The translations under genes and the position numbers were made by a program. A stretch of DNA of 51,482 nucleotides from an uncultured Clostridia bacterium (lineage in GTDB: Bacteria; Bacillota; Clostridia; Christensenellales; CAG-138): NCBI GenBank assembly GCA_944366945.1, contig CALVWJ010000019.1, positions 1 to 51,482 of the forward strand, in the 5' to 3' direction. Every line of letters begins with the position of its first letter. Position 1 is the first letter of the stretch. This document shows, piece after piece, positions 28,233 to 37,194 of this stretch. Under the pieces are notes generated by a model. That model worked only from the letters and a program-made list of their open reading frames with translations, was not told the DNA's origin and did no database searches.

Positions 28233-28656
28233 TTCCTGTTTTGCCAATCAGTTAAGGTACGTTCCATAGACTTTTGCAATCAAACTGTGCATTTTTATTC
28301 GCGATAAGTTCATAAAGATCTTTTCAGTTTTCTATACTGCGTACCGGCAGAGCGCAGAGCGAAACTCCGCAGGCAGGCCCACCATAACAGATTGGGCCGC
28401 GCGTTTGCACGCTTTCATAAAAGGCAGGGAAATGGGTGCGCAGGCCATGGTTTTCACCCTACAAACGGTGGCCGAGGGGAAAATACGATCCATTTCAGCC
28501 GCATGTGCCCGAAAAAGCGCATGCGGGAACGCAGCAGAACCTTTTCCACATTTTGCACGAAAGCCGCCGAAAAACGCCTCCCCAAATTCGCTTTTCTCTT
28601 CCCATTTCCCGGTACTTGCGCCTGCTTTTCTCAAAGCCTTACTTTTGGTATAAAAA
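28233..28656. other. No supported gene between GNAT and the recG terminator
   Basis: About 420 bases. A minus-strand frame (28332-28829) is open through it but starts at GTG without a ribosome site and reads through the strong terminator at 28657-28691, so I do not call it. Confidence 0.45.
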
Positions 28657-28691
28657 GGGCGCGCTGCACAATTGCATTTTGCAGCGCGCCC
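28657..28691 (-). terminator. Strong terminator at the end of the Asp23-fakA-recG transcript
   Basis: Perfect 12-base GC-rich arms (28657-28668 and 28680-28691); on the minus strand they are followed by TTTTTATA. It lies about 300 bases past the recG stop, so the transcript has a long 3' end that includes a small ORF at 28863-28940. Confidence 0.8.
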
Positions 28692-28862
28692 GTCTTTGTT
28701 CATTTCCGGCAAGTCCCTATCATCAAGCAGCGTTTCGCCGTATGGATACCATTTATAAACGCTTTTGCTTCTTTTCCAGCGCTTTCCAAAGGTTTTTGCT
28801 GCGCTCATAAACGCGCTTTGCAGCAGCACATCGGCAAGCTTTGGAAAGGTTGCCGGCAGTGC

Positions 28863-28940
28863 TTATGCATGTTTGGCTGGTTTATATTTCACAGGATTGG
28901 CAGCAGGTTGAACGCATGTGGTTTTTCTCGGCGTTTTCAT
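28863..28940 (-). CDS. Possible 25-aa peptide downstream of recG
   Basis: ATG 28940 lies behind AAAAAGGAG with a six-base gap, the best-placed ribosome site in this stretch. It encodes a basic peptide beginning MKTPRKTTCVQPAANP and ending KHA, with TAA at 28863-28865. It is 50 bases after recG and before the transcript terminator. No family recognised. The good initiation signal is the only evidence. Confidence 0.3.
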   Translation of the reverse strand: MKTPRKTTCVQPAANPVKYKPAKHA

Positions 28941-28990
28941 TTGAAACTCCTTTTTGCGTTTCGCGGTTCCCATTTTGCCCAGGCCTTCCT

Positions 28991-31024
28991 TTAGTTGGGC
29001 GCGATCTCGCCGCGGCGCGCATCGATTAAGGCACGTGCCCGCGCTAGCATCGGCGCGCATTCCGGAGGCTGCGCAGCAAGCAGCATATCCGCCGCGGCGC
29101 GCGCATTGTTCAGCGCCGCCATATCACCAGCAAGCTTCGCTGCGGCAAACGCATCCATACCATGCTGCCGCTGGCCCAGGAATTCTCCGGGGCCACGAAG
29201 CATGAGATCCTGCTCCGCGATGGCAAAGCCATCGTTGGTCTGCGTAAGCGTCATAAGCCGCGCGCGCGCAGCCGCAGAATCCGTTTGCGCAAGCAGAAAG
29301 CAGAAGGACTCCGCGCTGCCGCGTCCTACGCGCCCACGCAGCTGGTGAAGCTGCGCCAAGCCAAACCGATCCGCATTTTCAATGACCATCACCGTAGCGT
29401 TCTTCACGTCCACGCCTACCTCGATTACCGTTGTGGAAACCAGCACATCCAGCGTGCCCGCGCGGAATGCCTCCATCACCGCTTCCTTTTGGGCAGCCGC
29501 CATCTTCCCATGCATAAGGCCTACGCGCACGGAAAGCATCTTTTGCAGCTCGGCGCACACTTCGCCCGCGCTGCGCACCTCCGGCAGCGCTTCGGATTGT
29601 TCTACGCGCGGACAAACGACGTAAGCCTGCCGCCCCGAGCGCACCTGTGCTTCCACAAAGCCATACAACGCAGCCCGCTTCGCCTGCGGCACATACCGCG
29701 TCGTTACAGGCTTGCGGCCTGGGGGCAATTCATCCAGCACGGACACGTCTAAGTCCCCATAAAGGATCAGCGAGAGCGTACGGGGAATGGGCGTTGCGCT
29801 CATAATCAGCGTATGGGGATGCGCGCCTTTTGCGCCGATAGCCGCGCGCTGGCGCACGCCAAAACGATGCTGCTCATCGGCGATCACAGCGCCCAGGTTT
29901 TTAAAATGGACGCCCGCGGAAAGCAGTGCATGCGTGCCGACGATCGCAAACGCCTCCCCGCTTTGAATCGCTTCATATGCCGCATCCCGCTCGCGCTTTT
30001 TCATGCCGCCTTGAAGCAGAAGAGCACGTGCGCCAAAGATGCTCTTGAGGGCGTTGAAATGCTGCTGCGCCAGGATCTCGGTGGGCGCCATCAGCACGCT
30101 CTGGTATCCGTTTTCCGCCGCAGCATACATGGTAAAGAGTGCGACTGCGGTTTTGCCGCTGCCCACATCCCCCTGCAAGAGGCGGTTCATCTGTCGTCCA
30201 TTCGACATTTCCCGGGAAATTTCTTGCATCGCGCGGCGCTGTGCACCCGTTGGAGTAAAGGGTAGAAGCGCCAAAAAACGCTCCAGCACACCCTGCATAG
30301 AAAATGCAGGCCCTACCGTTGCCAACCGTTCGCGGCGCAGCAGGGAACACATCAGCGAAAAGAGCAGCATATCTTCAAAGGCAAGCCTGTCCCTTCCGGC
30401 TTTTGCCGCCTGCAAATCCCGCGGCAGATGCAGCGCAGAAATCGCCTCGCTCAATGGCATGAGGTTATACTGCGCAAGCAACGCATCCGGCAGGGTTTCC
30501 ACGATTTTCCCTTCCGCTGCGGCAAGCGCTGCCGCAACCGCATCCCGCAAAACCTTCTGGGAAAGTCCTTGCACCAGCGGATAGAGCGGTACAACGCCTG
30601 GCAGCTGTGCATGTAGGGATGGATTCACGAGCCTTACGCCGCGGCTTCGGTCCATGCGGCCACAGGCATACCATTCCTGCCCTGCCGCAAGGCTTTGCGC
30701 GCGATAGGGCTGATTGTACCAAGTGAGAAGCAACTGCGAAGTTTTATCCTGCGCATCTGCGCCATAGGCACATGCGCGCACAGTGGTAATCTCCATCCCA
30801 CGTCGGATGCGCGCATGTTTGGGCGGCGCAAGCAGGATGACATGCAGGGCAACCAACGCGCCATGCTCCGCTGAACACAGCGGCGTTTCCTGCGAGTAGT
30901 CGAGATAGTCCCGCGGTGCAAAATAGAGGAGATCGCGCAACGAAAACAGGCCCAGCTTGCCGAGCGCTTCCGCCCGGCGCGGGCCTATTCCCTTTATGCT
31001 TGTGATCGGTTCCCCGAGCTCCAT
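28991..31024 (-). CDS. recG: ATP-dependent DNA helicase RecG
   Basis: 677 aa, full length. Rewinds and reverses stalled replication forks and branch-migrates Holliday junctions. N-terminal wedge domain with an OB fold (about 1-150; ITSIKGIGPRRAEALGKLG is the helix-hairpin-helix-like start). Walker A GDVGSGKT (285-292), DEQH box (383-386), GRVGRGSAESFCF and the TRG-like ENADRFGLAQLHQLRGRVG in motif V/VI. It follows the fakA-like gene by six bases, in the standard Firmicutes order. Confidence 0.97.
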   Translation of the reverse strand: MELGEPITSIKGIGPRRAEALGKLGLFSLRDLLYFAPRDYLDYSQETPLCSAEHGALVALHVILLAPPKHARIRRGMEITTVRACAYGADAQDKTSQLLLTWYNQPYRAQSLAAGQEWYACGRMDRSRGVRLVNPSLHAQLPGVVPLYPLVQGLSQKVLRDAVAAALAAAEGKIVETLPDALLAQYNLMPLSEAISALHLPRDLQAAKAGRDRLAFEDMLLFSLMCSLLRRERLATVGPAFSMQGVLERFLALLPFTPTGAQRRAMQEISREMSNGRQMNRLLQGDVGSGKTAVALFTMYAAAENGYQSVLMAPTEILAQQHFNALKSIFGARALLLQGGMKKRERDAAYEAIQSGEAFAIVGTHALLSAGVHFKNLGAVIADEQHRFGVRQRAAIGAKGAHPHTLIMSATPIPRTLSLILYGDLDVSVLDELPPGRKPVTTRYVPQAKRAALYGFVEAQVRSGRQAYVVCPRVEQSEALPEVRSAGEVCAELQKMLSVRVGLMHGKMAAAQKEAVMEAFRAGTLDVLVSTTVIEVGVDVKNATVMVIENADRFGLAQLHQLRGRVGRGSAESFCFLLAQTDSAAARARLMTLTQTNDGFAIAEQDLMLRGPGEFLGQRQHGMDAFAAAKLAGDMAALNNARAAADMLLAAQPPECAPMLARARALIDARRGEIAPN

Positions 31025-31030
31025 TTCGGA

Positions 31031-32668
31031 TTATTCCACGGAGAAGTAGTAATAGTACAGCGGCTGGCCGCCACGCTGCACCATGCACTCCGCATCGGGG
31101 TATTTTTCGCTTACGGCTTCAAGAAGCGCGTTTGCGTTCTGCTCATCCATGTTTTCCCCATAGAAAACGGTTACAATGGATTCTTCGCCCTTCTTTTCAA
31201 TCATATTGCAAAGAAGGTTGAGTGCGACTGTATCCACGCTCTGGCCGACTTCCACAATCTCCCCATCCATGAGGCCCATAATATCGCCTTCATGGATCTC
31301 CGAGCCGTTAAAGTGCGTATCGCGCACGGCATAGGTTACCGAACCAGAGAGCACATTTTCGCTCGCTTCTTTCATAAGCTGTGCATCCTGCTGTGGCTCC
31401 GCATCCGGCTCAAAGGCAACGGCGGCTGCAATACCCTGCACCATAGTTTTGGTTGGGATTACAATCACGTTGCGGTCTGAAAGCTCTGCCGCCTGTTGTG
31501 CCGCAAGGATAATGTTGGAATTATTGGGCAGCACAAATACGTTGCGTGCATTCGCTTTTTTGATGGCGTGACCGATGGTTTCGATGCTGGGGTTCATCGT
31601 CTGCCCCCCTTGGATGATGGCCGCAACGCCAAGCGAGCGGAATACTTCGTCAATCCCTTCCCCAGCGCTTACAGCAACAATCGCGTTCTCCTTCTCATTC
31701 TTCTTCATGGTTTCAAGAAGTTCGCGGTTCTGCTCACGCATGTTTTCGATCTTGATGCGGTCCACCTCACCCAGGCGCAGGGCAAGCTGCAGGATCTTTC
31801 CGGGACAGTTCGAATGGACATGCACCTTTACGAAATCCGAATCGTATGCCACGACCACGGAGTCCCCGATCTTGTTGAGCTTCTCGCGCAACCGGTCAAG
31901 ATCCGCTTCCGTAAAGGATTCGTCCAGATGAATAATAAAAAATTCCGTACAATACCCAAATTTGATGTCCTCGAGATCCTCAAGCGTTGCGCCTTCCTGC
32001 ATGGGGTCTTCCGTTGCGGAAGGATCCACGTAGTCTTCGATTTCTTCGCCATCGATCGCCATTTTAAAGCCGCGGAAAATGGTAAGGAGGCCCTTGCCGC
32101 CGGAGTCGACAACGCCCGCCTCGCGCAGCACGGGGAGCAGGTCCGGCGTAATGCGCAGCGCCGCTTCGCCGCTTTCGACCATAAGGTCGATAAGCTTATA
32201 GACGTTTGCCCCTTCGCCTGCAGCCTGCGCTACCGCATCGGCAATCATGCGCGAAACGGTGAGCATTGTGCCTTCCTTTGGCTTCATTACGGCTTTATAA
32301 GCCGCTTCAGTTCCGGTTTTGAGCGCCTGCGCCAACAGCGCGCTGTCCATCTCTTCTGCGCCTGCAAGCGCGCGGGAAAAGCCACGCAGGATCTGCGAAA
32401 GGATTACGCCCGAGTTACCCCGCGCGCCCTTAAGCGAGCCCAGCGAAGCTGCGGCAGCAATTTCCGCCACCGTATCTCCCTTGCATTCTTTAATTTCCTT
32501 GACCGCACCCTGCATGGTCATGAACATGTTGGTGCCCGTGTCGCCATCCGGCACGGGAAAGACGTTGAGCGAGTCGATCAACGCCCGGTTTTTGTCGAGC
32601 AGCGCCGCGCCCGTTAAGAACATTTCCCGCAGCAGCGCGCCGCCAATGGTCGTGGTCGTATTTGTCAA
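31031..32668 (-). CDS. fakA: DAK2-domain protein, fatty-acid kinase FakA / YloV type
   Basis: 545 aa. The N-terminal DAK2 nucleotide-binding domain (about 1-200) has NVFPVPDGDTGTNM and SLKGARGNSGVILSQ. Next comes the middle domain with EFFIIHLDE and DSVVVAYDSDFVKVHVHSNCPG, then the C-terminal DegV-like regulatory half (GQTMNPSIE, VLPNNSNI). Family role: phosphorylates fatty acids bound to FakB for phospholipid synthesis. Start TTG 32668 lies eight bases after GGGAGG. No fakB is adjacent. Confidence 0.9.
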   Translation of the reverse strand: MTNTTTTIGGALLREMFLTGAALLDKNRALIDSLNVFPVPDGDTGTNMFMTMQGAVKEIKECKGDTVAEIAAAASLGSLKGARGNSGVILSQILRGFSRALAGAEEMDSALLAQALKTGTEAAYKAVMKPKEGTMLTVSRMIADAVAQAAGEGANVYKLIDLMVESGEAALRITPDLLPVLREAGVVDSGGKGLLTIFRGFKMAIDGEEIEDYVDPSATEDPMQEGATLEDLEDIKFGYCTEFFIIHLDESFTEADLDRLREKLNKIGDSVVVAYDSDFVKVHVHSNCPGKILQLALRLGEVDRIKIENMREQNRELLETMKKNEKENAIVAVSAGEGIDEVFRSLGVAAIIQGGQTMNPSIETIGHAIKKANARNVFVLPNNSNIILAAQQAAELSDRNVIVIPTKTMVQGIAAAVAFEPDAEPQQDAQLMKEASENVLSGSVTYAVRDTHFNGSEIHEGDIMGLMDGEIVEVGQSVDTVALNLLCNMIEKKGEESIVTVFYGENMDEQNANALLEAVSEKYPDAECMVQRGGQPLYYYYFSVE

Positions 32669-32725
32669 TTTGATTTCCTCCCTGCACCGCCGGCGCGCTG
32701 CGCGCGCAGGCGGCGAGCTCCTGTG

Positions 32726-33082
32726 TTATGCGCGCACAGCCTCCACGTAAATGTTGACGTTGCGCACGTTGAGCCCCGTCATATCCTTTACGCGATAGCG
32801 CACATTCTCGATTGCGTTCTTTGCCACGGCGGAAAGCGATGTTCCATAAACGATGGTAACAAACAGGTCGATATCCACCTGCTCGCCATCCTCCAGCACA
32901 GTAACCTTGACGCCGCGCTTCTGGTTATCGCCGCCAATGAGCTGCCAGAGCTGATCGCCCGTGGTCTTTGCGCTCATCCCAACGATCCCGTAATTTTCAG
33001 AAGCAGCATAGCCTGCGATCGCCGCAATGATGTCTTCCGAAATGCTGATCTTCCCCAATTCGTTGGTGATAATACCCGGCAT
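32726..33082 (-). CDS. Asp23/Gls24 family protein (YloU-like)
   Basis: 118 aa, ATG 33082 behind AAGGAGG. A single Asp23 domain: ISEDIIAAIAGYAASENYGIVGMSAK at the N-terminal end and the KNAIENVRYRVKDMTGLNVRNVNIYVEAV tail. Encoded directly before the fakA-like gene, as in most Firmicutes. Family members are linked to envelope homeostasis and to the fatty-acid kinase operon; the exact role is not known. Confidence 0.93.
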   Translation of the reverse strand: MPGIITNELGKISISEDIIAAIAGYAASENYGIVGMSAKTTGDQLWQLIGGDNQKRGVKVTVLEDGEQVDIDLFVTIVYGTSLSAVAKNAIENVRYRVKDMTGLNVRNVNIYVEAVRA

Positions 33083-33226
33083 GGTTGTGCATCCTCCTTA
33101 CTTGTTTTTTGTAGTCCATTTCATAATATTGGCATGATACCATTCTTATTCTACTGCATAACGCGCGCATGCGCAAGCCGGATGCAAAATCGCCTACAAA
33201 TTCTCACGTTTTGCGGCGTTTTCCTT

Positions 33227-33724
33227 TCAATTTTGCGCAGACGCCTCCAGTGCGAGAAGCTCCCGTTTCACATTCATTCCACCCGCATAGCCGATAAGGC
33301 TTCCATCCGCGCCAATCACGCGATGGCACGGGATTAAAATAGGGATGGGATTTCGGTTGTTTGCATGGCCAACAGCGCGAGCAGCCTTCGGATTGCCGGC
33401 AAAGCGCGCAACTGCGCCATAGCTCCGGGTTTCCCCATAAGGGATCTGCAGCAGCGCATCCCACACCCTGTGCTGCCAAGGAGTACCCTGCGGCGCAAGC
33501 GGCAGCGTGAATTCCCTGCGCTGCCCTGCAAAATATTCCGCGAGCTGCTTTGCAAGCTCTGCAAGCAGCGGCGTAGGCGCCTGCTGCGCTTCCGGCACAC
33601 CGCCAAAGGAAAGCGCCGTAATCGCGCCGCATTCTTCCACGCCCGTAAGCGGGCCAATGGGCGTTAGCATAACAAAGCTGTGTTTCCCTTCCAAAATTGG
33701 GCTCTCCCCTTCTGCTTTTTTCAT
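33227..33724 (-). CDS. ogt: Methylated-DNA-[protein]-cysteine S-methyltransferase
   Basis: 165 aa suicide repair enzyme that removes alkyl groups from O6-alkylguanine. The acceptor Cys133 is in the invariant IPCHRVIG motif. QHRVWDALLQIPYGETRSYGAVA (recognition helix region) and AVGHANNRNPIP precede it. No ribosome site precedes ATG 33724, and a TATAAC -10 ends about five bases before it, so the mRNA may be leaderless. Met19 (33670) with an upstream GGAAGG is an alternative start. Confidence 0.92.
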   Translation of the reverse strand: MKKAEGESPILEGKHSFVMLTPIGPLTGVEECGAITALSFGGVPEAQQAPTPLLAELAKQLAEYFAGQRREFTLPLAPQGTPWQHRVWDALLQIPYGETRSYGAVARFAGNPKAARAVGHANNRNPIPILIPCHRVIGADGSLIGYAGGMNVKRELLALEASAQN

Positions 33725-33796
33725 TTTATGTTATAATATCCTATATCCGCTTGGAAATCAATTTTTGGTGAACGCAAAAGGTTTGGAGGATATTTT
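33725..33796. promoter_or_regulatory. Overlapping divergent promoters of ogt and tkt
   Basis: The segment has TATAAT on the plus strand (33732-33737) and, overlapping it, TATAAC on the minus strand. The 72-base gap also carries TTTGGAGGA, the ribosome site of tkt. The -35 elements are poor on both sides. Sharing of the same bases suggests competition between the two transcripts. Confidence 0.45.
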
Positions 33797-35773
33797 ATGC
33801 AGACGATTGAACGGCAGGCTATTTCCGCAATCCGCGTGCTCGCGGCAGACGCGATTCAGAAAGCCAACAGCGGCCATCCTGGCATGGCCATTGGCGCAGC
33901 ACCGATGGCTTACGCCCTTTGGAAGCAGATGAAACACAATCCCAAGAACCCTTCCTGGACCGGGCGAGATCGTTTTGTGCTTTCCGCAGGGCATGCCTCC
34001 ATGCTGGAATATGCACTGCTGCACCTGTACGGCTATGGACTTACCATGGAAGATTTGAAAAATTTCCGCCAGGTTGGCAGCCGCACCCCCGGCCACCCCG
34101 AATATGGCCACACGGTGGGCGTAGAAGCCACAACAGGCCCGCTGGGGCAGGGCTTTTCCATGGCGGTCGGCATGGCGATGGCCGAAGCGCACATGGCAGC
34201 CAAATTTAACCGGGAAGGCTTCCCGGTTGTAGACAACTATACCTTTGTGCTTATGGGCGATGGCTGCATGATGGAGGGCGCTGCCTCCGAAGCCGCGAGC
34301 CTTGCGGGCACGCAGAAGCTGGGAAAACTGATCGCGCTTTATGACAGCAACCGCATTTCCATTGAAGGCGATACGGACACAACGTTTGCAGAAAATGTCG
34401 CTGCCCGCTTTGCCGCCTATGGCTGGCAGGTAATCTCTGTAGATAATGGCGAAGATGTGGGTGCGGTCAGCGTAGCGCTTGAAGCAGCAAAAGCTGAAGC
34501 CGAAAAGCCTTCTCTTATCATTGTGCACACAAATATCGCGCAGGGCACTGCAAAGCAAGGCAAGGCAAGCGCGCATGGCGAACCGCTTGGGGAAGAAAAC
34601 ATCGTTGCAATGAAAGAAGCGATGGGTTGGACTTCCGATAAGTTCGAAATCCCCGCTGAAATCTACGCGCATTATGAAGCGCTTGCGCAGCACTGCGCAG
34701 CAGGGAATGCCGCATACGACGCCATGCTGGAAGCCTACCGGGCAGCCTATCCGGCGCTTTATGCAGAATGGACGGCTTGGCACAGCCAGGATCTCCCGGA
34801 AGCGCTCACATCGGATGAGACCTTGTTTGCAGCGGAAGGCCCCAAAGCGACCCGCGCAGCCAGCGGGGATGTGCTCAACAAGCTTGCTGCATATCTCCCG
34901 AACCTGTTCGGCGGCAGTGCCGATCTTGCCCCCTCCAATAAAACAGAAATGAAGGGCCGGGGCTTTTTTGCGCCGGATTGCCGGGAAGGTGCGAATATCC
35001 ATTTTGGCGTGCGTGAGCTTGCGATGGCCTGCATCGCCAACGGCATTGCGCTTTATGGCGGTCTAAGGGCATATTGCGCCACATTTTTCGTATTCTCCGA
35101 CTATGTGAAGCCGGCGCTGCGTCTTAGCGCACTTATGAAGCTGCCTGTGCTCTATATTCTTACCCATGACAGCATCGGCGTGGGTGAAGACGGTCCCACC
35201 CACCAACCTATCGAGCAGCTTGCGGCGCTGCGCGCCACGCCAAACACCTTTGTGTTCCGCCCGGCGGATCAGAAGGAGACGGCCTATGCATACTTGACTG
35301 CGCTCAAGTTGCAAGCGCCTTCCGTTTTTGCGCTTACCCGCCAGAACCTGCCACAGCTTGCAGAAACGGGCGCAGGCGCACAGCGCGGCGCTTATATCCT
35401 GCGTGACCCCAAGGGCACGCCGGATGTTATCCTCATGGCTTCCGGTTCCGAGGTGGAGCTCATTTTAAAGGCTGCGGACATCCTTGCCGTGCAGGGGTAT
35501 ACTGCACGCCTTGTTTCCATGCCCTGCATGGACCTGTTTGAGCAGCAGGACGAAGCCTATAAGGAAAGCGTGCTGCCTAAAGCCCTGCGCAAGCGCGTTG
35601 CGGTGGAAGCAGGAACAAGTTTCGGCTGGGGGCGCTATGTAGGGCTTGATGGAAAAACCGTTACCCTCGATCATTTTGGCGCTTCCGGACCTGCGGGAGA
35701 ACTGTTCCGCGCATTCGGCTTTACCGCTGAAAATGTAGCCAAAACAGCGCTCGCAGCAATTAAGGGAGAATAA
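33797..35773 (+). CDS. tkt: Transketolase
   Basis: 658 aa, full length, TPP-dependent C2 transfer in the pentose phosphate pathway. N-terminal TPP domain with KANSGHPGMAIGAAPMAYALW, GHTVGVEATTGPLGQG and the diphosphate-binding MGDGCMMEGAASEAASLAG...LYDSN. Middle domain with HFGVRELAMACIANGIALYGG (catalytic Glu) and THDSIGVGEDGPTHQPIEQLA. C-terminal domain with VAVEAGTSFGWGRYVG. Good ribosome site GGAGG. It stands alone with its own promoter. Confidence 0.97.
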   Translation: MQTIERQAISAIRVLAADAIQKANSGHPGMAIGAAPMAYALWKQMKHNPKNPSWTGRDRFVLSAGHASMLEYALLHLYGYGLTMEDLKNFRQVGSRTPGHPEYGHTVGVEATTGPLGQGFSMAVGMAMAEAHMAAKFNREGFPVVDNYTFVLMGDGCMMEGAASEAASLAGTQKLGKLIALYDSNRISIEGDTDTTFAENVAARFAAYGWQVISVDNGEDVGAVSVALEAAKAEAEKPSLIIVHTNIAQGTAKQGKASAHGEPLGEENIVAMKEAMGWTSDKFEIPAEIYAHYEALAQHCAAGNAAYDAMLEAYRAAYPALYAEWTAWHSQDLPEALTSDETLFAAEGPKATRAASGDVLNKLAAYLPNLFGGSADLAPSNKTEMKGRGFFAPDCREGANIHFGVRELAMACIANGIALYGGLRAYCATFFVFSDYVKPALRLSALMKLPVLYILTHDSIGVGEDGPTHQPIEQLAALRATPNTFVFRPADQKETAYAYLTALKLQAPSVFALTRQNLPQLAETGAGAQRGAYILRDPKGTPDVILMASGSEVELILKAADILAVQGYTARLVSMPCMDLFEQQDEAYKESVLPKALRKRVAVEAGTSFGWGRYVGLDGKTVTLDHFGASGPAGELFRAFGFTAENVAKTALAAIKGE

Positions 35774-35786
35774 TGCGATTTGCACA

Positions 35787-35814
35787 CTGAGGGGCGGCAT
35801 TTGCCGTCCCTCAG
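35787..35814 (+). terminator. Hairpin after tkt
   Basis: CTGAGGG...CGGC (from 35787) pairs with GCCG...CCCTCAG (to 35814), 14 bases after the tkt stop. No U-run follows. Confidence 0.5.
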
Positions 35815-35841
35815 CGCATCGGAAAGCACATCGGAAACGGA

Positions 35842-35867
35842 GCAGGCAATCCAGCTGGATTGCCTGC
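35842..35867. repeat. 26-base perfect palindrome downstream of tkt
   Basis: Bases 35842-35867 read identically on both strands (11-base arms around AGCT). A short T-rich tail follows on the plus strand. It may be a second terminator for tkt. From here to 36350 no supported gene is seen; a 52-codon plus-strand frame at 36059-36217 has no ribosome site. Confidence 0.55.
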
Positions 35868-36353
35868 TTCTGTGAGCGCCCGCAAATTGCTCCAAAGGGT
35901 TTGCGCATCAGTCATCTTCCCTGTAACTGCCCCATAGAGGACAGCGGCGCCCTTTTTCTCTTCAAAACGCGGTACAAAAACCACCGCGCACCGAACCATG
36001 GAACAGCGTTTGTTTCTTTATTAATTATTTCCGCAAAGCCTTCTTTTTCGATTCTCTCATGGAAATTCAGAATAGTTTAAAGCAGCAGGCTATGCCGTTG
36101 ATTCCAAGCCAATCCCAATCCGCATATGCGATAAATGCGCTGCAAGCGATACCTATTGCCGGCTATGGGATATCCGTGCATCATCGAGCCATCCACATGG
36201 CCTATTTTTCCGATTAAACTGCCGATTGACGGCTTCAGTTCTCATTTCCATGCATTTCAGCTTTGCTCCTCCCGGCCGGTTCGCTCCAATTTCTGTTCAT
36301 ATAATTTAAACAAATCCTTCATGCTTCGTTCCTACGCATGCCACATTTGTGCA

Positions 36354-36616
36354 GTATCCTATATGCAACGAAACGGAAAGCGCCACCGCAACAGCGGGTT
36401 CACAATAGAGGTGCTTTGGATGAGAAAGGAGGCCTGCCATAGACAAACGCCCGATCAACCAACGACGATTGATGAATGATTATGATTTTTCCTAACAAGG
36501 AGTTTGCTCCTTCGGAGCCGGATTCTCCCCCGAACACGGTTCCGGTTTTTGAAAACCTTCCTGCAAAAAGATACCGGCTGCGGGCAATCCCCGGCCGGTA
36601 TCGCCGATTTTGGCAA
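36354..36616. repeat. Structured unit A (paralogue of unit B at 36707-36962)
   Basis: About 260 bases homologous to the unit 353 bases further on. Conserved marks in order: GTAT (36354), hairpin CCGC-AACA-GCGG (36386-36397), ACAATAGAGG, AAAGGAGGC (36425-36433), hairpin AAGGAG-TTTG-CTCCTT (36497-36512), TTCCGG-TTTTTGAAAA-CCTTCCT (from 36540), and hairpin ATACCGGC (36571-36578) / GCCGGTAT (36594-36601) followed by CCGATTTTGG. All three hairpins are kept in both copies while loops and inner sequences differ, as expected of an RNA or structured DNA element rather than a protein gene. Family unknown to me. Confidence 0.6.
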
Positions 36617-36706
36617 AGGCTGCTGTCGGTTTATGCCTGCCAAATTTATTCATAAAGATGCAACAGAATATTCATTTCATCTTCCTAAAGCTGCCATATT
36701 TTAGGA

Positions 36707-36962
36707 GTATTCTAATTACAACACAAGGGAAATCACCGCCGCATCAGCGGGTTTACAATAGAGGCGCATAAATTGCGAAAGGAGGCTGCAGAGAAAAGGG
36801 AATCCACCCGTTGGAAAGTAATGTTTTCTTCATGTTTTTGTTTTAGGAGCTTGCTCCTCTGGTACTCAAATTCCTTCCAAAAAGAGTTCCGGATTTTGAA
36901 AATCTTCCTTACGAAAATGATACCGGCTGCAGTTTCTGCGGCCGGTATTGCTGGTTTTGGGG
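36707..36962. repeat. Structured unit B (paralogue of unit A at 36354-36616)
   Basis: Second copy. GTAT (36707), CCGC-ATCA-GCGG (36739-36750), ACAATAGAGG, AAAGGAGGC (36778-36786), AGGAG-CTTG-CTCCT (36845-36858), TTCCGG-ATTTTGAAAA-TCTTCCT (from 36887), ATACCGGC (36920-36927) / GCCGGTAT (36941-36948), then CTGGTTTTGG. Spacing from GTAT to the CAGCGG block (38 bases) and from there to AAAGGAGGC (33 bases) is identical in the two units. It abuts the stop codon of the XRE gene, so its last hairpin could also end that minus-strand transcript. Confidence 0.6.
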
Positions 36963-36965
36963 CGC

Positions 36966-37166
36966 TCATCGCTTGTTCGTAAGGCCAAGGATGTAATCCG
37001 TAGTGGTTTTATGATATTGTGCAAGTGCAATGAGCACTGCGGTAGGGATATCCCGCTGGCCCAGTTCATAATTGCTATACACCTGCTGCGAACAGTTTAA
37101 AACCCGCGCCATTTCCATCTGGGTTAAATCGGCATCCTCCCGCAATTCCCGGATCCTTCTGTACAT
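36966..37166 (-). CDS. XRE-family helix-turn-helix regulator
   Basis: 66 aa, ATG 37166 placed after GAGGTGA. Essentially one HTH_3 domain: MYRRIRELREDADLTQMEMARVL, NCSQQVYSNYELGQRDIPTAVLIALAQYHKTTTDYILGL, ending NKR. No effector domain. The upstream region carries two similar palindromes, so it probably represses its own promoter and a divergent plus-strand promoter. It is the only clear protein gene in the 2 kb between tkt and tadA. Confidence 0.88.
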   Translation of the reverse strand: MYRRIRELREDADLTQMEMARVLNCSQQVYSNYELGQRDIPTAVLIALAQYHKTTTDYILGLTNKR

Positions 37167-37194
37167 GCTGTTCACCTCATGCACAGTTTACCCA

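Noticed and set aside
28332..28829. 165-codon minus-strand frame downstream of recG
   Set aside because: Starts at GTG without a ribosome site and reads through the transcript terminator; no motif recognised.
36059..36217. 52-codon plus-strand frame MEIQNSLKQQAMPLIP... after tkt
   Set aside because: Amino-acid composition looks plausible but no ribosome site or family; evidence too thin.
36733..36982. Peptides readable from units A and B (for example 69 codons on plus, 78 on minus)
   Set aside because: Similar short peptides can be read from both copies, but the conserved stem arm falls in different frames in A and B, so protein coding is not the better explanation.
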